A stretch of 64,000 nucleotides of DNA from an uncultured Mediterraneibacter sp. (GTDB lineage Bacteria > Bacillota > Clostridia > Lachnospirales > Lachnospiraceae). The position numbers and the translations under genes are program-made. Positions 37,419 to 46,272 of the stretch are shown here, in pieces. Every line of letters begins with the position of its first letter. Within the stretch, counting starts at the first letter, position 1. A model generated the notes under the pieces. That model made no database searches, had not been told where the DNA came from, and saw only the letters and a list, made by a program, of their open reading frames with translations. Location of the stretch: the NCBI GenBank assembly GCA_944381935.1, contig CALWMN010000002.1, positions 1-64,000 on the forward strand, read 5' to 3'.

Positions 37419-38831
37419 ATGGGCGGATTTTTTGGCGTGGCGTCGAAGAAAGACTGTGTGCTGGAGCTTTTTTACGGGGTAGATTACCATTCCCATCTCG
37501 GGACAAGGCGGGGCGGAATGGCAGTGTATGGCGCCGACGGATTTAACAGAGCGATCCATAACATAGAGAACTCCCCGTTCCGCACAAAATTTGAGCGGGA
37601 TGTGGAGGAACTGAACGGAAATCTGGGTATCGGCTGCATTTCGGATTATGAACCGCAGCCGCTTCTCATTCAGTCTCACCTTGGCAGCTTTGCCATTACA
37701 ACCGTCGGTAAGATCAATAACCAGGACGAACTGCTGAGGAAAGCCTATCAGGACGGGCACTCCCACTTCCAGGAGATGAGCGGGGGACAGATCAACGCGA
37801 CAGAGCTGGTCGGATCTCTCATCTGCCGACGGGATACACTCGTGGAAGGGATCCGGTATGCCCAGGAGATGGTGGACGGATCGCTAAGCCTTCTGATCAT
37901 GACAAAGGATGGGATCTATGCAGCCAGGGACCGGTATGGGCGGACTCCTGTCATGATCGGAAAAAAAGAGGGAGCACACTGCGTCTCTTTTGAGAGTTTT
38001 GCTTATATCAATCTGGGGTATACAGACCATATGGAACTGGGACCGGGCGAGATCGTATTTATGACGCCGGATGGTGTGGAGCAGATGCTTCCTCCGGGCG
38101 AAGAGATGAGGATATGCTCATTCCTCTGGGTCTATTACGGATACCCGACTTCCTCCTATGAGGGAGTGAATGTGGAGGAAATGCGCTACCGGTGCGGAAG
38201 TATGCTGGCAAAGCGCGACGGCAGTTCCGTGCATCCTGACGTCGTGGCAGGCGTCCCGGATTCCGGAGTCGCGCATGCCATCGGTTACGCCAATGAATCC
38301 GGTATCCCGTATGCGAGGCCGTTTATCAAATATACTCCTACCTGGCCCAGATCGTTTATGCCGACCAACCAGAGCCAGAGGGATCTGATCGCAAGGATGA
38401 AGCTGATCCCGGTGCAGGCGCTGATCGAGGACAAGCGGCTGCTGCTCATCGACGACTCTATCGTCCGCGGGACGCAGCTGCGTGAAACGACGGAGTTCCT
38501 CTATCGGAGCGGGGCGAAGGAGGTCCATGTAAGACCTGCGTGCCCGCCCCTTGTATATGGCTGTAAGTATCTGAACTTTTCCAGATCGAAGTCTGATATG
38601 GAGCTGATCACAAGAAGGGTGATCAGGGAGCGGGAAGGCGGGGACTGTCCCGGGGAGATCCTGGAAGAGTACACGAACCCGGATACATGCCGCTATGCGG
38701 AAATGATAGAGGAGATACGAAGGCTGCAGAATTTCACGACACTGCGGTACCACAGGCTTGACGATCTTCTGGCATCCATCGGGCTTGAGCCGTGCAAGGT
38801 GTGTACATACTGTTTTGACGGGAAAGAGTAG
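37419..38831 (+). CDS. PurF-like phosphoribosyltransferase with degenerate glutaminase domain
   Basis: A 470-residue homologue of amidophosphoribosyltransferase, first enzyme of purine synthesis. The N-terminal Ntn domain begins MGGFFGVA, so the Cys2 nucleophile is Gly. The oxyanion segment usually HNGNLVN reads TVGKINN, the SD(T/S)E glutamine site reads NATE, and the RYST segment is absent, so glutamine hydrolysis should be lost. The transferase half is intact, with the PRPP loop LLLIDDSIVRGTQ and TPTWPRSFMPTNQSQR. The C-terminal CKVCTYC could serve an iron-sulfur site as in B. subtilis PurF. AAGGAGG lies 8 nt before the ATG. Not in a purine operon; function unknown. Confidence 0.88.
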   Translation: MGGFFGVASKKDCVLELFYGVDYHSHLGTRRGGMAVYGADGFNRAIHNIENSPFRTKFERDVEELNGNLGIGCISDYEPQPLLIQSHLGSFAITTVGKINNQDELLRKAYQDGHSHFQEMSGGQINATELVGSLICRRDTLVEGIRYAQEMVDGSLSLLIMTKDGIYAARDRYGRTPVMIGKKEGAHCVSFESFAYINLGYTDHMELGPGEIVFMTPDGVEQMLPPGEEMRICSFLWVYYGYPTSSYEGVNVEEMRYRCGSMLAKRDGSSVHPDVVAGVPDSGVAHAIGYANESGIPYARPFIKYTPTWPRSFMPTNQSQRDLIARMKLIPVQALIEDKRLLLIDDSIVRGTQLRETTEFLYRSGAKEVHVRPACPPLVYGCKYLNFSRSKSDMELITRRVIREREGGDCPGEILEEYTNPDTCRYAEMIEEIRRLQNFTTLRYHRLDDLLASIGLEPCKVCTYCFDGKE

Positions 38832-38857
38832 TCCCCTGCCCTGGCAGGAGCGACAGG

Positions 38858-38906
38858 AACGGTTGAAATACGGAGGAATTTATGGAACCGTATTTCAGCC
38901 GTTTTT
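38858..38906 (+). terminator. terminator after the PurF-like gene
   Basis: Arms of 16-17 nt (38858-38873, 38888-38903) and a TTTTT run to 38906. Confidence 0.82.
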
Positions 38907-38976
38907 GCGCCGGAAAGAGGAAGGGTTTCCGTAAAATTTCAAAAAAGAGAATTTGGAATAAAGGGAGAGAGTGAAT

Positions 38977-40359
38977 ATGTTTTTCGTACAGAAGAAGGAT
39001 GATCTTGGTATCAATTGGGGAAAATTCTACAGGAACATCATAGCGCTTGTCGTGCCGATGGCACTTCAGAACCTGATCAACGTAGGAGTGACGGCGACAG
39101 ACGTGATCATGCTCGGGGCGGTGGGAGAGACTGCTCTTTCCGGAGCGTCTCTGGCGGGGCAGGTGCAGTATATCATGACACTGTTCCTGTTCGGGCTTAC
39201 TTCAGGGGCAACTGTGCTCACGGCACAGTACTGGGGGAAAGGCGACCGGGAGGCAATCGAGAAGATCTTGGGGATGGCAGTAAAAGCAGGTGTGTTTGTG
39301 ACCGCTCTTTTCACTGTGGCAGCGCTTGTGATCCCGGATCTTCTGATGCTGATTTTTACCAGTGACCCGGCAGTTATAGCAGAGGGGGTCAAATACTTAA
39401 GGATTGTTGCGTTTTCCTATATCATGATCGGAGTCACCCAGGCATACTTGTATATCATGCGCAGCGTGGAGCGTGTCGTCGTGGCGACCGTAGTGTATCT
39501 GGCATCCCTGCTGTGTAACATCATCCTGAACTCCATCTTCATTTTCGGACTTCTGGGGTGCCCGGCTATGGGAGTATCCGGAGCGGCCCTGGGAACTCTG
39601 TGCGCGCGCATCCTTGAAGTGGTCCTCGTGGCAGGATACGCCCGTTTTTTCAACAAAGATATTAAGCTGCGCATGAAGTATGTGATCCATACAGACCGTA
39701 TCCTGTTTCGTGATTTCATGAAATATGCCCTTCCTGTCGTGATAAATGAGGTCATGTGGGGACTGGGGACAGCGGCGAACACGGCGATACTGGGACACAT
39801 GGGAAGTCCTGCGGTGGCGGCCAATTCCGTGGCTCAGGTGGCAAGACAGCTTGCCACAGTGGTTTCCTTCGGGCTTTCCAGCGCTGCGGCGATCTATCTG
39901 GGAAAGACGATAGGGGAGAGAAAGATGGAACACGCCAGGGCATATGCAAAGCGGTTCATCTGGCTTAGCCTGGTCATGGGAGTCCTGGGAGGCCTTATTA
40001 TCCTGGCAGCATCTCCGATCGCGGCGGCGGTTTTGTCGCTTACAGAGACGGCAAAGGGATATCTGCGGTTTATGTTCTTTGTCATGTCCTACTTTGTGGT
40101 TGGCCAGGCGTTCAACACAACGATGGTGGTTGGGATCTTCCGGTCAGGGGGAGATACCAGGTTCGGCCTGGTCATGGACGTGACCACTATGTGGTGCTGC
40201 TCGATCCTGCTGGGATTTCTCGCGGCGTTTGTGTTCCGGTTCAGCGTGCCGGTCGTGTATATGATCCTGATGAGCGATGAGATCATAAAGGTACCGATCA
40301 CGTTATGGCGGTACAGGACTTATAAGTGGCTGAAAAATGTAACGAGGGAGACGGCGTAA
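38977..40359 (+). CDS. MATE family efflux transporter
   Basis: Cation-coupled multidrug/toxin exporter with about twelve membrane segments in two six-helix halves. The first half contains ALVVPMALQNLINVG (about 25-40) and FGLTSGATVLTAQYWG, and the second half repeats the pattern at YALPVVINEVMWGLG. The frame opens at a GTG (38971), but GGGAGA 8 nt before the ATG at 38977 favours that start (460 residues). It has terminators or gaps on both sides, so it is likely monocistronic. Substrate cannot be read from the sequence. Confidence 0.93.
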   Translation: MFFVQKKDDLGINWGKFYRNIIALVVPMALQNLINVGVTATDVIMLGAVGETALSGASLAGQVQYIMTLFLFGLTSGATVLTAQYWGKGDREAIEKILGMAVKAGVFVTALFTVAALVIPDLLMLIFTSDPAVIAEGVKYLRIVAFSYIMIGVTQAYLYIMRSVERVVVATVVYLASLLCNIILNSIFIFGLLGCPAMGVSGAALGTLCARILEVVLVAGYARFFNKDIKLRMKYVIHTDRILFRDFMKYALPVVINEVMWGLGTAANTAILGHMGSPAVAANSVAQVARQLATVVSFGLSSAAAIYLGKTIGERKMEHARAYAKRFIWLSLVMGVLGGLIILAASPIAAAVLSLTETAKGYLRFMFFVMSYFVVGQAFNTTMVVGIFRSGGDTRFGLVMDVTTMWCCSILLGFLAAFVFRFSVPVVYMILMSDEIIKVPITLWRYRTYKWLKNVTRETA

Positions 40360-40422
40360 TATGTGTGTAAACATACCTTTCTAAAACCTTTCTAAACCCT
40401 TATAAAAGAAATGTGAACTCTA

Positions 40423-40450
40423 TTGACGTAATCAGATAATATAGTATTAT
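40423..40450 (+). promoter_or_regulatory. promoter of the DnaK paralogue
   Basis: TTGACG (40423-40428), 16 nt, TATTAT (40445-40450). No CIRCE element lies nearby. Two tandem copies of ACCTTTCTAAA (about 40375-40396) lie just upstream. Confidence 0.6.
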
Positions 40451-40512
40451 TTATAAGGGGGAACAGGTTTTTTAGACTGCTTAAAGACACAGGGAAAGGA
40501 ACATAAAAGCGC

Positions 40513-42267
40513 ATGGGAAAGGTGATAGGGATTGATCTTGGGACGACGAACAGCTGTGTTTCCGTCATTGAAAACAATGTTCCGGTTATCATACCGGGAG
40601 CCTCGGGGGGAATGACGACACCGAGCGTGGTGGCATTTACGAAAAACGGGGAGCGCCTGGTCGGAGAGAGCGCCAGGAGGCAGGCGGTTACGAATCCGGA
40701 CAGGACGGTCTGCTCGGTGAAACGCCATATGGGGACCAACTGGAGCGTAAAGGTCGACGGGCAGGAGTACAAACCTCAGACGGTCAGCGCCATGATCTTA
40801 AGACAACTGAAAAAGGATGCAGAGGATTTCATCGGCGAAGAAGTGACGGAAGCGGTGATCACTGTGCCTGCCTATTTTAATGATATCCAGCGCCAGGCGA
40901 CAAAAGATGCGGGAAGGATCGCAGGACTGAATGTGAAGCGCATCATCAATGAACCGACCAGTGCCGCCCTGTCCTACGGACTGAATCACGGAGAAGCGCA
41001 GAAGGTTATGGTTTATGACCTGGGAGGAGGCACTTTCGATGTCTCGGTCATTGAGATCGGGGACGGGGTGATAGAAGTCCTTGCGACGGCAGGTGACAAT
41101 CATCTGGGCGGAGATGATTTTGACGACAGGATCGTTGACTGGATCGCCCGGAACTTTAAGGCAGAACACCGCGCAGACCTGACGAAAGACTTCAGTGCCA
41201 TGCAGAGAGTAAGGGATGCGGCTGAACGAACGAAGAAAGAACTGTCCTCCTCGGGGAGTTCCCATATCATACTCCCGTATCTGACCCAGGTCAAAGGGGA
41301 GCCGGTTCATCTTGACGTGACCCTGACACGGGCAAAATTTGAAGAACTGGTGAGCGATCTGGTGGAGCGGACAGCAGAGCCGGTCAGAAATGCATTAAGC
41401 GATGCAAAGATAACCCCGGCGCAGCTTGGAAGAGTGCTCCTGGTGGGAGGCTCCACGAGAATCCCTGCCATTCAGGATATCGTGAGAAGGCTGACCGGGA
41501 AAGAACCGTCGAAAAACATCAACCCGGATGAATGTGTGGCGAAAGGGGCGGCAATCCTGGGGAGCACCCTCCAGGGCAATGCGATCGTCGCGGCAGATAC
41601 GGGCAAAGATCTCCTGCTTCTTGACGTGACGCCGATGAGTCTTTCCATTGAGACGGTTGGGGGTGTCGCCACCCGGATACTGGAACGCAATTCTACTTTG
41701 CCCACCCGGTATTCTAAAATATTTTCGACGGTCATGCCCTATCAGAAGACAGTTGAGATACATGTCCTTCAGGGGGAACGCCCGATGGCGAAGGATAACA
41801 AGACGATAGGGAAATTCAGGCTCAAGGGGATCAAGGGCGCCCCGGCGGGAGTGCCTCAGATTGAAGTTGCCTTTGACATCGATGCGAATGGGATTCTGAA
41901 GGTCTCTGCTAAGGATCTTGCCACAGGGCGGGAGCAATCGATCACCATTACGGCGAATGACCGCATGACGGAAGAGGAAATCCGCCAGGCAATGGATGAT
42001 GCGCAGCGCTATGCCGGGCAGGACGGGATCAGGCGGGAAGCGATGGAAGTTTTAAATGAGTCCCAGGGCCTGCTTGCCAGGGCAGACCAGTCCCTGAAAA
42101 ATGCAGGGAAGTATATGGACAAAAATGTGAGGAAAGAAGTGAAGGCGGATATCAGCCGGTTAAGAAAGCTTGTCACAAAGTGCCGCCTGGATCAGGTGAC
42201 GGACGAGCAGGTGGAGGAAATGAGGTCCGCCAGGGCACAGCTGGAGGCAAGCGCGTCAAAGCTTTAG
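40513..42267 (+). CDS. Hsp70/DnaK paralogue
   Basis: A 584-residue Hsp70 with a full nucleotide-binding domain: [13 protein letters not shown] (5-17), [28 protein letters not shown] and LVGGSTRIP. The substrate-binding beta domain and part of the lid follow, but the usual Gly/acidic disordered tail is missing and the protein ends at EASASKL, about 30-50 residues short of housekeeping DnaK. There is no grpE, dnaJ or hrcA nearby and no CIRCE, so this is a second, separately regulated Hsp70. The closest named class I know is DnaK2-like; client proteins are unknown. Mrp/Nbp35 follows 90 nt later. Confidence 0.9.
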   Translation: MGKVIGIDLGTTNSCVSVIENNVPVIIPGASGGMTTPSVVAFTKNGERLVGESARRQAVTNPDRTVCSVKRHMGTNWSVKVDGQEYKPQTVSAMILRQLKKDAEDFIGEEVTEAVITVPAYFNDIQRQATKDAGRIAGLNVKRIINEPTSAALSYGLNHGEAQKVMVYDLGGGTFDVSVIEIGDGVIEVLATAGDNHLGGDDFDDRIVDWIARNFKAEHRADLTKDFSAMQRVRDAAERTKKELSSSGSSHIILPYLTQVKGEPVHLDVTLTRAKFEELVSDLVERTAEPVRNALSDAKITPAQLGRVLLVGGSTRIPAIQDIVRRLTGKEPSKNINPDECVAKGAAILGSTLQGNAIVAADTGKDLLLLDVTPMSLSIETVGGVATRILERNSTLPTRYSKIFSTVMPYQKTVEIHVLQGERPMAKDNKTIGKFRLKGIKGAPAGVPQIEVAFDIDANGILKVSAKDLATGREQSITITANDRMTEEEIRQAMDDAQRYAGQDGIRREAMEVLNESQGLLARADQSLKNAGKYMDKNVRKEVKADISRLRKLVTKCRLDQVTDEQVEEMRSARAQLEASASKL

Positions 42268-42357
42268 AAAGTGTACAAAATCTTCGGATTTGTGATATAC
42301 TATCAGAGTAAGTACGGTTTTGTACCGGAAAAATTATCAGAGAGAAGGTATGTGGTT

Positions 42358-43188
42358 ATGGCAGAGCAACAGAATAACGGAGGATGCACGGAGGAATCCT
42401 GTGCGGGATGCGCCCATGCAGACTCCTGCAGCAGCAGGAAAGAAGATTTTCGCGAACCTGCAAATCAGTATTCCAGCATAAAGAAGGTGATCGGAGTCAT
42501 CAGCGGCAAAGGAGGAGTGGGAAAATCGCTTGTGACCGCCTCTCTTGCCCGCAGGATGAGGGAGAAAGGGTATGAGGTCGGCATCCTGGATGCAGATATT
42601 ACAGGTCCCTCGATCCCGAAAATGTACGGCGTCCATGAGAAAGCTCACGGGACGGAAGATTCCATCGTTCCCTGCGTGGCAAAGGACGGCACCAGGATCA
42701 TGTCGGTCAACCTGCTGCTGGAGGATGAGGCAGCCCCGGTCATCTGGAGAGGACCGATCATCGCAGGCGTTGTCAAACAGTTCTGGACAGATGTAATGTG
42801 GGGGGATCTCGATTATCTGTTTGTAGATATGCCGCCGGGAACAGGAGATGTCCCGCTGACTGTATTTCAGTCTCTCCCGGTTGACGGCGTTGTGATCGTC
42901 ACCTCACCCCAGGACCTCGTGCAGATGATCGTGAAAAAGGCGGTCAATATGGCGGAGCAGATGAAGATTCCGGTATTGGGTGTCGTGGAGAATTACAGTT
43001 ATGTGACGTGCCCGGACTGCGGGAAGGAGATCAAAGTATTTGGTGAGAGCCACATTGAGGAAATCGCATCCGGCATGGGCGTTCCGGTTCTGGCAAAGAT
43101 GCCGATCGACATGAAGCTGGCCCAGGCTGTGGAGGACGAGAAGTTCTATGAGACGGAGAATCCGTACTTCCGGGATATAGAATTGTAG
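42358..43188 (+). CDS. Mrp/Nbp35-family P-loop ATPase, iron-sulfur carrier
   Basis: A 276-residue ATPase that assembles or delivers iron-sulfur clusters in the cytoplasm. The deviant Walker A GKGGVGKS is at about 48-55, then DADITGPSIPKMYG and DMPPGTGD. A CPDCGKE motif provides the bridging-cluster Cys pair. Unusually for bacteria, the N-terminus carries Cys10, 15, 18 and 24 (the last three spaced CX2CX5C), like the ferredoxin-like motif of eukaryotic Nbp35. The frame stays open to 42271, but GAAGG 9 nt before the ATG at 42358 supports that start. A terminator follows. Confidence 0.92.
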   Translation: MAEQQNNGGCTEESCAGCAHADSCSSRKEDFREPANQYSSIKKVIGVISGKGGVGKSLVTASLARRMREKGYEVGILDADITGPSIPKMYGVHEKAHGTEDSIVPCVAKDGTRIMSVNLLLEDEAAPVIWRGPIIAGVVKQFWTDVMWGDLDYLFVDMPPGTGDVPLTVFQSLPVDGVVIVTSPQDLVQMIVKKAVNMAEQMKIPVLGVVENYSYVTCPDCGKEIKVFGESHIEEIASGMGVPVLAKMPIDMKLAQAVEDEKFYETENPYFRDIEL

Positions 43189-43206
43189 AGAGAAATTTTC
43201 AACAGC

Positions 43207-43238
43207 AGGCTCCTGACGATAACAGCAGGAGCCTTTGA
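43207..43238 (+). terminator. terminator after the Nbp35/Mrp gene
   Basis: 9-bp arms (43207-43215, 43226-43234) running into CTTTG. Confidence 0.7.
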
Positions 43239-43298
43239 AGTATATGGAAGAACGTCAGAGACTGATTGACAGAGGAAGGATTGTGTGAGGAAAGAAAA

Positions 43299-44291
43299 AT
43301 GATAGGACAGAGAAGTGAAATATGGAGAAAAGAAGAATATGATTATCCGGCGGCATATGGCTTCATCCCTCTGGCTGTGAGCTATCTGCATGAAGACAAG
43401 GCGATCCGGCCGTGCATGGTTGTGGCGCCTGGGGGAGCATACCAGCGCGTATCCCCGGCTGAGGGGGATGTGGTGGCAAGATATTTCTATGAAGCAGGGT
43501 ATAATGTGTTTGTCCTTGTGTATACGACGAATCCGCTCGATCAACCGCTGAAGACACAGCCTCTTCAGGACATCTCAAGAGCGATACGCCTGATCCGGGC
43601 AAGAGAACGGGAGTACAGGATTGACCCGGAGAAGGTGGCAGTGTGCGGCTTTTCGGCAGGAGCCCATCTCTGCGGCAGCCTCTGTGTCCACAACAGTGAT
43701 ATCAGGGATCCGAGACCAGAGTATGATAGCGTGCCAAACCGCCCGGATGCCGCTGTTCTGGCATATCCGGTCATCTCTTCCGGCAAATATGCGCACAGGG
43801 ATTCGTTTAGGGCACTTTTTGGGGAGGGGGCGGCAGAGGAAGAACTGGAGTATATGTCGCTGGAAAAGCACGTGACAGGTCAAACGCCGCCGTGCTTTCT
43901 GTGGCAGACCGCATCAGACGGTTCCGTTCCTGTTGAGAACAGCTATCTTTTTGCAAAAGCATGCAGGAAAGCAGGGGTATCGTTTGCCCATCATGTATTC
44001 TCTGAAGGTGTACACGGAATGTCTCTCGCCTCAAAAGAATGGCTGGAAGGAAAATACAGGGATCCTTACACGCTGGAGCAGACGTTCAGTATCATCAGGG
44101 CGATTGAGGAGGGCAGAACGAAGTATCCGAAGGAAAAGGGAAATGAGATACTGGAAAGATTTGAACTTACGGGGACAGGGAAGGAAACCTGGATACCGGA
44201 GGACAGGGACAACATGCTATCTGCCATTTCCGAAGTGGGAATGTGGCCCGAACTTGCAAAACGGTGGCTGGAAAGAGAACTGAAGCTGTAA
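43299..44291 (+). CDS. alpha/beta hydrolase, esterase/acetylxylan-esterase-like
   Basis: A 330-residue alpha/beta hydrolase resembling the BD-FAE and carbohydrate-esterase-like group. Seen: the oxyanion region APGGAY (43-48), the nucleophile elbow GFSAG (117-121, Ser119), an acidic residue in TASDGSVPVENS and the catalytic His in EGVHGMS. There is no signal peptide, so it acts in the cytoplasm, perhaps on imported acetylated sugars (inference). The frame opens at a TTG (43266); GAGGAAAG about 8 nt before the ATG at 43299 decides. The C-terminal 70 residues are an extra helical extension. A phosphatase gene follows 26 nt later. Confidence 0.85.
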   Translation: MIGQRSEIWRKEEYDYPAAYGFIPLAVSYLHEDKAIRPCMVVAPGGAYQRVSPAEGDVVARYFYEAGYNVFVLVYTTNPLDQPLKTQPLQDISRAIRLIRAREREYRIDPEKVAVCGFSAGAHLCGSLCVHNSDIRDPRPEYDSVPNRPDAAVLAYPVISSGKYAHRDSFRALFGEGAAEEELEYMSLEKHVTGQTPPCFLWQTASDGSVPVENSYLFAKACRKAGVSFAHHVFSEGVHGMSLASKEWLEGKYRDPYTLEQTFSIIRAIEEGRTKYPKEKGNEILERFELTGTGKETWIPEDRDNMLSAISEVGMWPELAKRWLERELKL

Positions 44292-44317
44292 GAAAAGAGA
44301 CAAAAGAGGAGAAAAGT

Positions 44318-45091
44318 ATGAGAATTTTATTCATTCGCCACGGCGATCCCGATTATGTACACGATACCCTGACAGAAAAAGGGCACAGGGAGGCGGGCCT
44401 GCTTGCAAAAAGAGCAGAGAGCCTGGGATTGGGGACCTGCTATGTCTCCCCTCTGGGAAGAGCAAAGGATACGGCAGCATACTGCCTTAGGCAGACCGGG
44501 AATACTGCGGAGACACTGGACTGGCTGGAGGAATTTCCTGCAAGAATTGACCTGAACCGATATCCCGGTCTGAGAGAGGCATATCCAGGGGCGAAGATCC
44601 AGAACAACAGATATATCCCCCGAGTGGTATGGGATATGGCGCCGGCTTACTGGACCGAGCATGAAGAATACTTTGACAGCGTGAGGTGGAGAGAGTCGGA
44701 GGCGGCGAGATGTTCAGACGCTGTGGAGAGATATGACCAGGTGACAGAGAGATTTGACCGTTTTCTGGAGGAATATGGATATATCAGGGAAAACCGGCAT
44801 TACAAGGTTGAAAGGGAATCGAAGGAGACTGTGACATTTTTCTGCCATTTCGGTATCACCTGCGTGCTTTTGTCTCATCTGTGGAATGTGTCCCCATTTC
44901 TTCTCTGGCACAGCTTTGCATTTGCCCCCACCTCTGTTACAGAAGTCGTCACAGAAGAAAGGGAGCGGGGAACTGCATATTTTAGAGGCCTTAAGCTGGG
45001 GGATGTCTCCCATCTGTATGCAGGAAATGAGCCGGTATCCTTTGCGGCCAGGTTTTGTGAAATATACAGCGACAGTCAGGAACGCCATTGA
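44318..45091 (+). CDS. histidine phosphatase family protein
   Basis: A 257-residue cytoplasmic phosphatase of the phosphoglycerate-mutase superfamily. The phospho-His motif is LFIRHGDPDY (4-13), a conserved Arg and Glu lie in VSPLGRAKDTA and LEEFPAR, and the second catalytic His is in FFCHFGITCVLLSHL. The frame extends upstream to 44243 inside the esterase gene, but GAGGAGAAAAGT fixes the ATG at 44318. The 26-nt gap to the esterase suggests one transcript. The substrate cannot be told; sugar or nucleotide phosphates are usual. Confidence 0.88.
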   Translation: MRILFIRHGDPDYVHDTLTEKGHREAGLLAKRAESLGLGTCYVSPLGRAKDTAAYCLRQTGNTAETLDWLEEFPARIDLNRYPGLREAYPGAKIQNNRYIPRVVWDMAPAYWTEHEEYFDSVRWRESEAARCSDAVERYDQVTERFDRFLEEYGYIRENRHYKVERESKETVTFFCHFGITCVLLSHLWNVSPFLLWHSFAFAPTSVTEVVTEERERGTAYFRGLKLGDVSHLYAGNEPVSFAARFCEIYSDSQERH

Positions 45092-45171
45092 TTGTGTGAG
45101 AAGGAGACCGTACCGGGAAAACACCTTTTGCCTCTCGCGTCATAATATAAAGAAAAAAGGATTTTTCTGTT

Positions 45172-45651
45172 ATGGCATATGAGACATTTGAGAAGATTGA
45201 AGGAGTGATACAGGGGATAAACAGGGGAGATTCCTGCTGTTCAATGGTGATTTCCCTGATCAGCAACTCCAATATTGTGAACGTGGTTGTATCCGGGGAG
45301 ACAGTCATCATAGACAATGTGCGTCTGCGTGCCGGGCTGCGCATTGCCGTATTCTATGACGCGAACCTTCCGACACCGGCAGTATATCCGCCGCAGTACC
45401 GCGCAGAGATCATTACATCGCTGAGAAGAGGGCAGCAGGTCGCTCTCGGCTATTTTGATGAGAACCTGACCTCGGATGACAATTCTCTGCAGTTAAATAT
45501 AGGACCTGTGACTAATGTTGTCACTCTGAACGGACAGCCGTACACATGCAGCCCGGAAAATTCGGAGCTTCTGGTCTATTATACAAATTCTACTTTCAGT
45601 ATCCCTGCTATGACAACACCCCAGAAGATCATTGTTATGTGTCAGTATTGA
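45172..45651 (+). CDS. conserved hypothetical protein (159 aa)
   Basis: I do not recognise a family. The 159 residues are mostly beta-rich with alternating hydrophobic residues (SMVISLISNSNIVNVVV, RLRAGLRIAVFYDANLP, QVALGYF), suggesting a small beta barrel, possibly OB- or SPOR-like. There is no signal peptide or membrane segment. Cys are few and clustered near the start (SCCSMV). AAGGATTTTTCTGTT precedes the ATG. It has a terminator of its own. The A/T-rich leader contains CATAATATAAAG, a possible -10. Confidence 0.75.
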   Translation: MAYETFEKIEGVIQGINRGDSCCSMVISLISNSNIVNVVVSGETVIIDNVRLRAGLRIAVFYDANLPTPAVYPPQYRAEIITSLRRGQQVALGYFDENLTSDDNSLQLNIGPVTNVVTLNGQPYTCSPENSELLVYYTNSTFSIPAMTTPQKIIVMCQY

Positions 45652-45667
45652 GGATGCGCCTCCTTTG

Positions 45668-45695
45668 GCTCCCGGAACATTCCGGGAGCTTTTCC
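45668..45695 (+). terminator. terminator after the hypothetical gene
   Basis: GCTCCCGGA and TCCGGGAGC pair (9 bp, loop ACAT), followed by TTTTCC. Confidence 0.8.
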
Positions 45696-45727
45696 ATGAA
45701 AATATGAAAAGAAGAAAAAGTTGAAAA

Positions 45728-45735
45728 TTGTCGAA
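45728..45735 (+). promoter_or_regulatory. perfect Spo0A box (TTGTCGAA)
   Basis: TTGTCGAA matches the Spo0A-P binding consensus exactly and lies 9 nt before the -35 of the Spo0A-C domain gene. Nothing else nearby would use it. Confidence 0.6.
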
Positions 45736-45744
45736 TAAATTCTA

Positions 45745-45773
45745 TTGTTTACTATATCTTTGCAATTTACGAT
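45745..45773 (+). promoter_or_regulatory. promoter of the Spo0A-C domain gene
   Basis: TTGTTT (45745-45750), 17 nt, TACGAT (45768-45773). Confidence 0.5.
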
Positions 45774-45800
45774 ATTAAAGGGAATGAGGGAACAGGGACT

Positions 45801-45819
45801 CAATATCGGGAGGATATTG
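45801..45819 (+). promoter_or_regulatory. hairpin presenting the ribosome binding site
   Basis: CAATATC (45801-45807) and GATATTG (45813-45819) pair perfectly with the loop GGGAG, which is the ribosome binding site for the ATG at 45823. Folding could modulate initiation. Confidence 0.5.
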
Positions 45820-45822
45820 ATA

Positions 45823-46272
45823 ATGAATTACAGAAGAACAGTCGTAAATATTCTGGACAGCCTGGGAGCAAACAAGTCGTTTATCGGGTATGATTATGTC
45901 GTAGAAGGTATCATGGAGATGCTCAAAGACAAAGAATGTGTGACATGTATCACCAAGTCCCTGTATATCGACATTGCCAGACGGCATAATACGACTTGGA
46001 ACTGTGTGGAGAAAAATATCAGGACAGTTGTAAATTCTCTGTGGGATTCCAGAAATGCAGAACTTATCGAACATATCTTCAAAAAGTCGATCAAAGATAA
46101 AAGACCTACCAATAAAGAATTTTTCAAATATATGTATGAATATATATTGGAGACCGGAGATGGCACAGAACCGGAAGAGAGAATCATCTCTGTTATCTGT
46201 CCGATCTCAAAACGCTACTGCGGATCACTGTCGAGCTATTATGAAAAAATGCTGGAAAAAATACAGGTGTAA
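45823..46272 (+). CDS. stand-alone Spo0A C-terminal (DNA-binding) domain protein
   Basis: A 149-residue protein that aligns throughout with the Spo0A DNA-binding domain (PF08769): LGANKSFIGYDYVVEGIMEM, KSLYIDIARRHNTTWNCVEKNIRTV, SLWDSRNAELIEHIF and PTNKEFFKYMYEYIL correspond to the Spo0A helices. There is no receiver domain, so it cannot be phosphorylated like Spo0A, but it should bind 0A-type DNA. The frame opens at 45745; GGGAGG 8 nt before the ATG at 45823 fixes the start. A perfect 0A box in its promoter suggests control by, or competition with, Spo0A or itself. Confidence 0.87.
   Translation: MNYRRTVVNILDSLGANKSFIGYDYVVEGIMEMLKDKECVTCITKSLYIDIARRHNTTWNCVEKNIRTVVNSLWDSRNAELIEHIFKKSIKDKRPTNKEFFKYMYEYILETGDGTEPEERIISVICPISKRYCGSLSSYYEKMLEKIQV

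Noticed and set aside
40373-40512. A search for a CIRCE element before the DnaK paralogue
   Set aside because: No TTAGCACTC/GAGTGCTAA arms are present.
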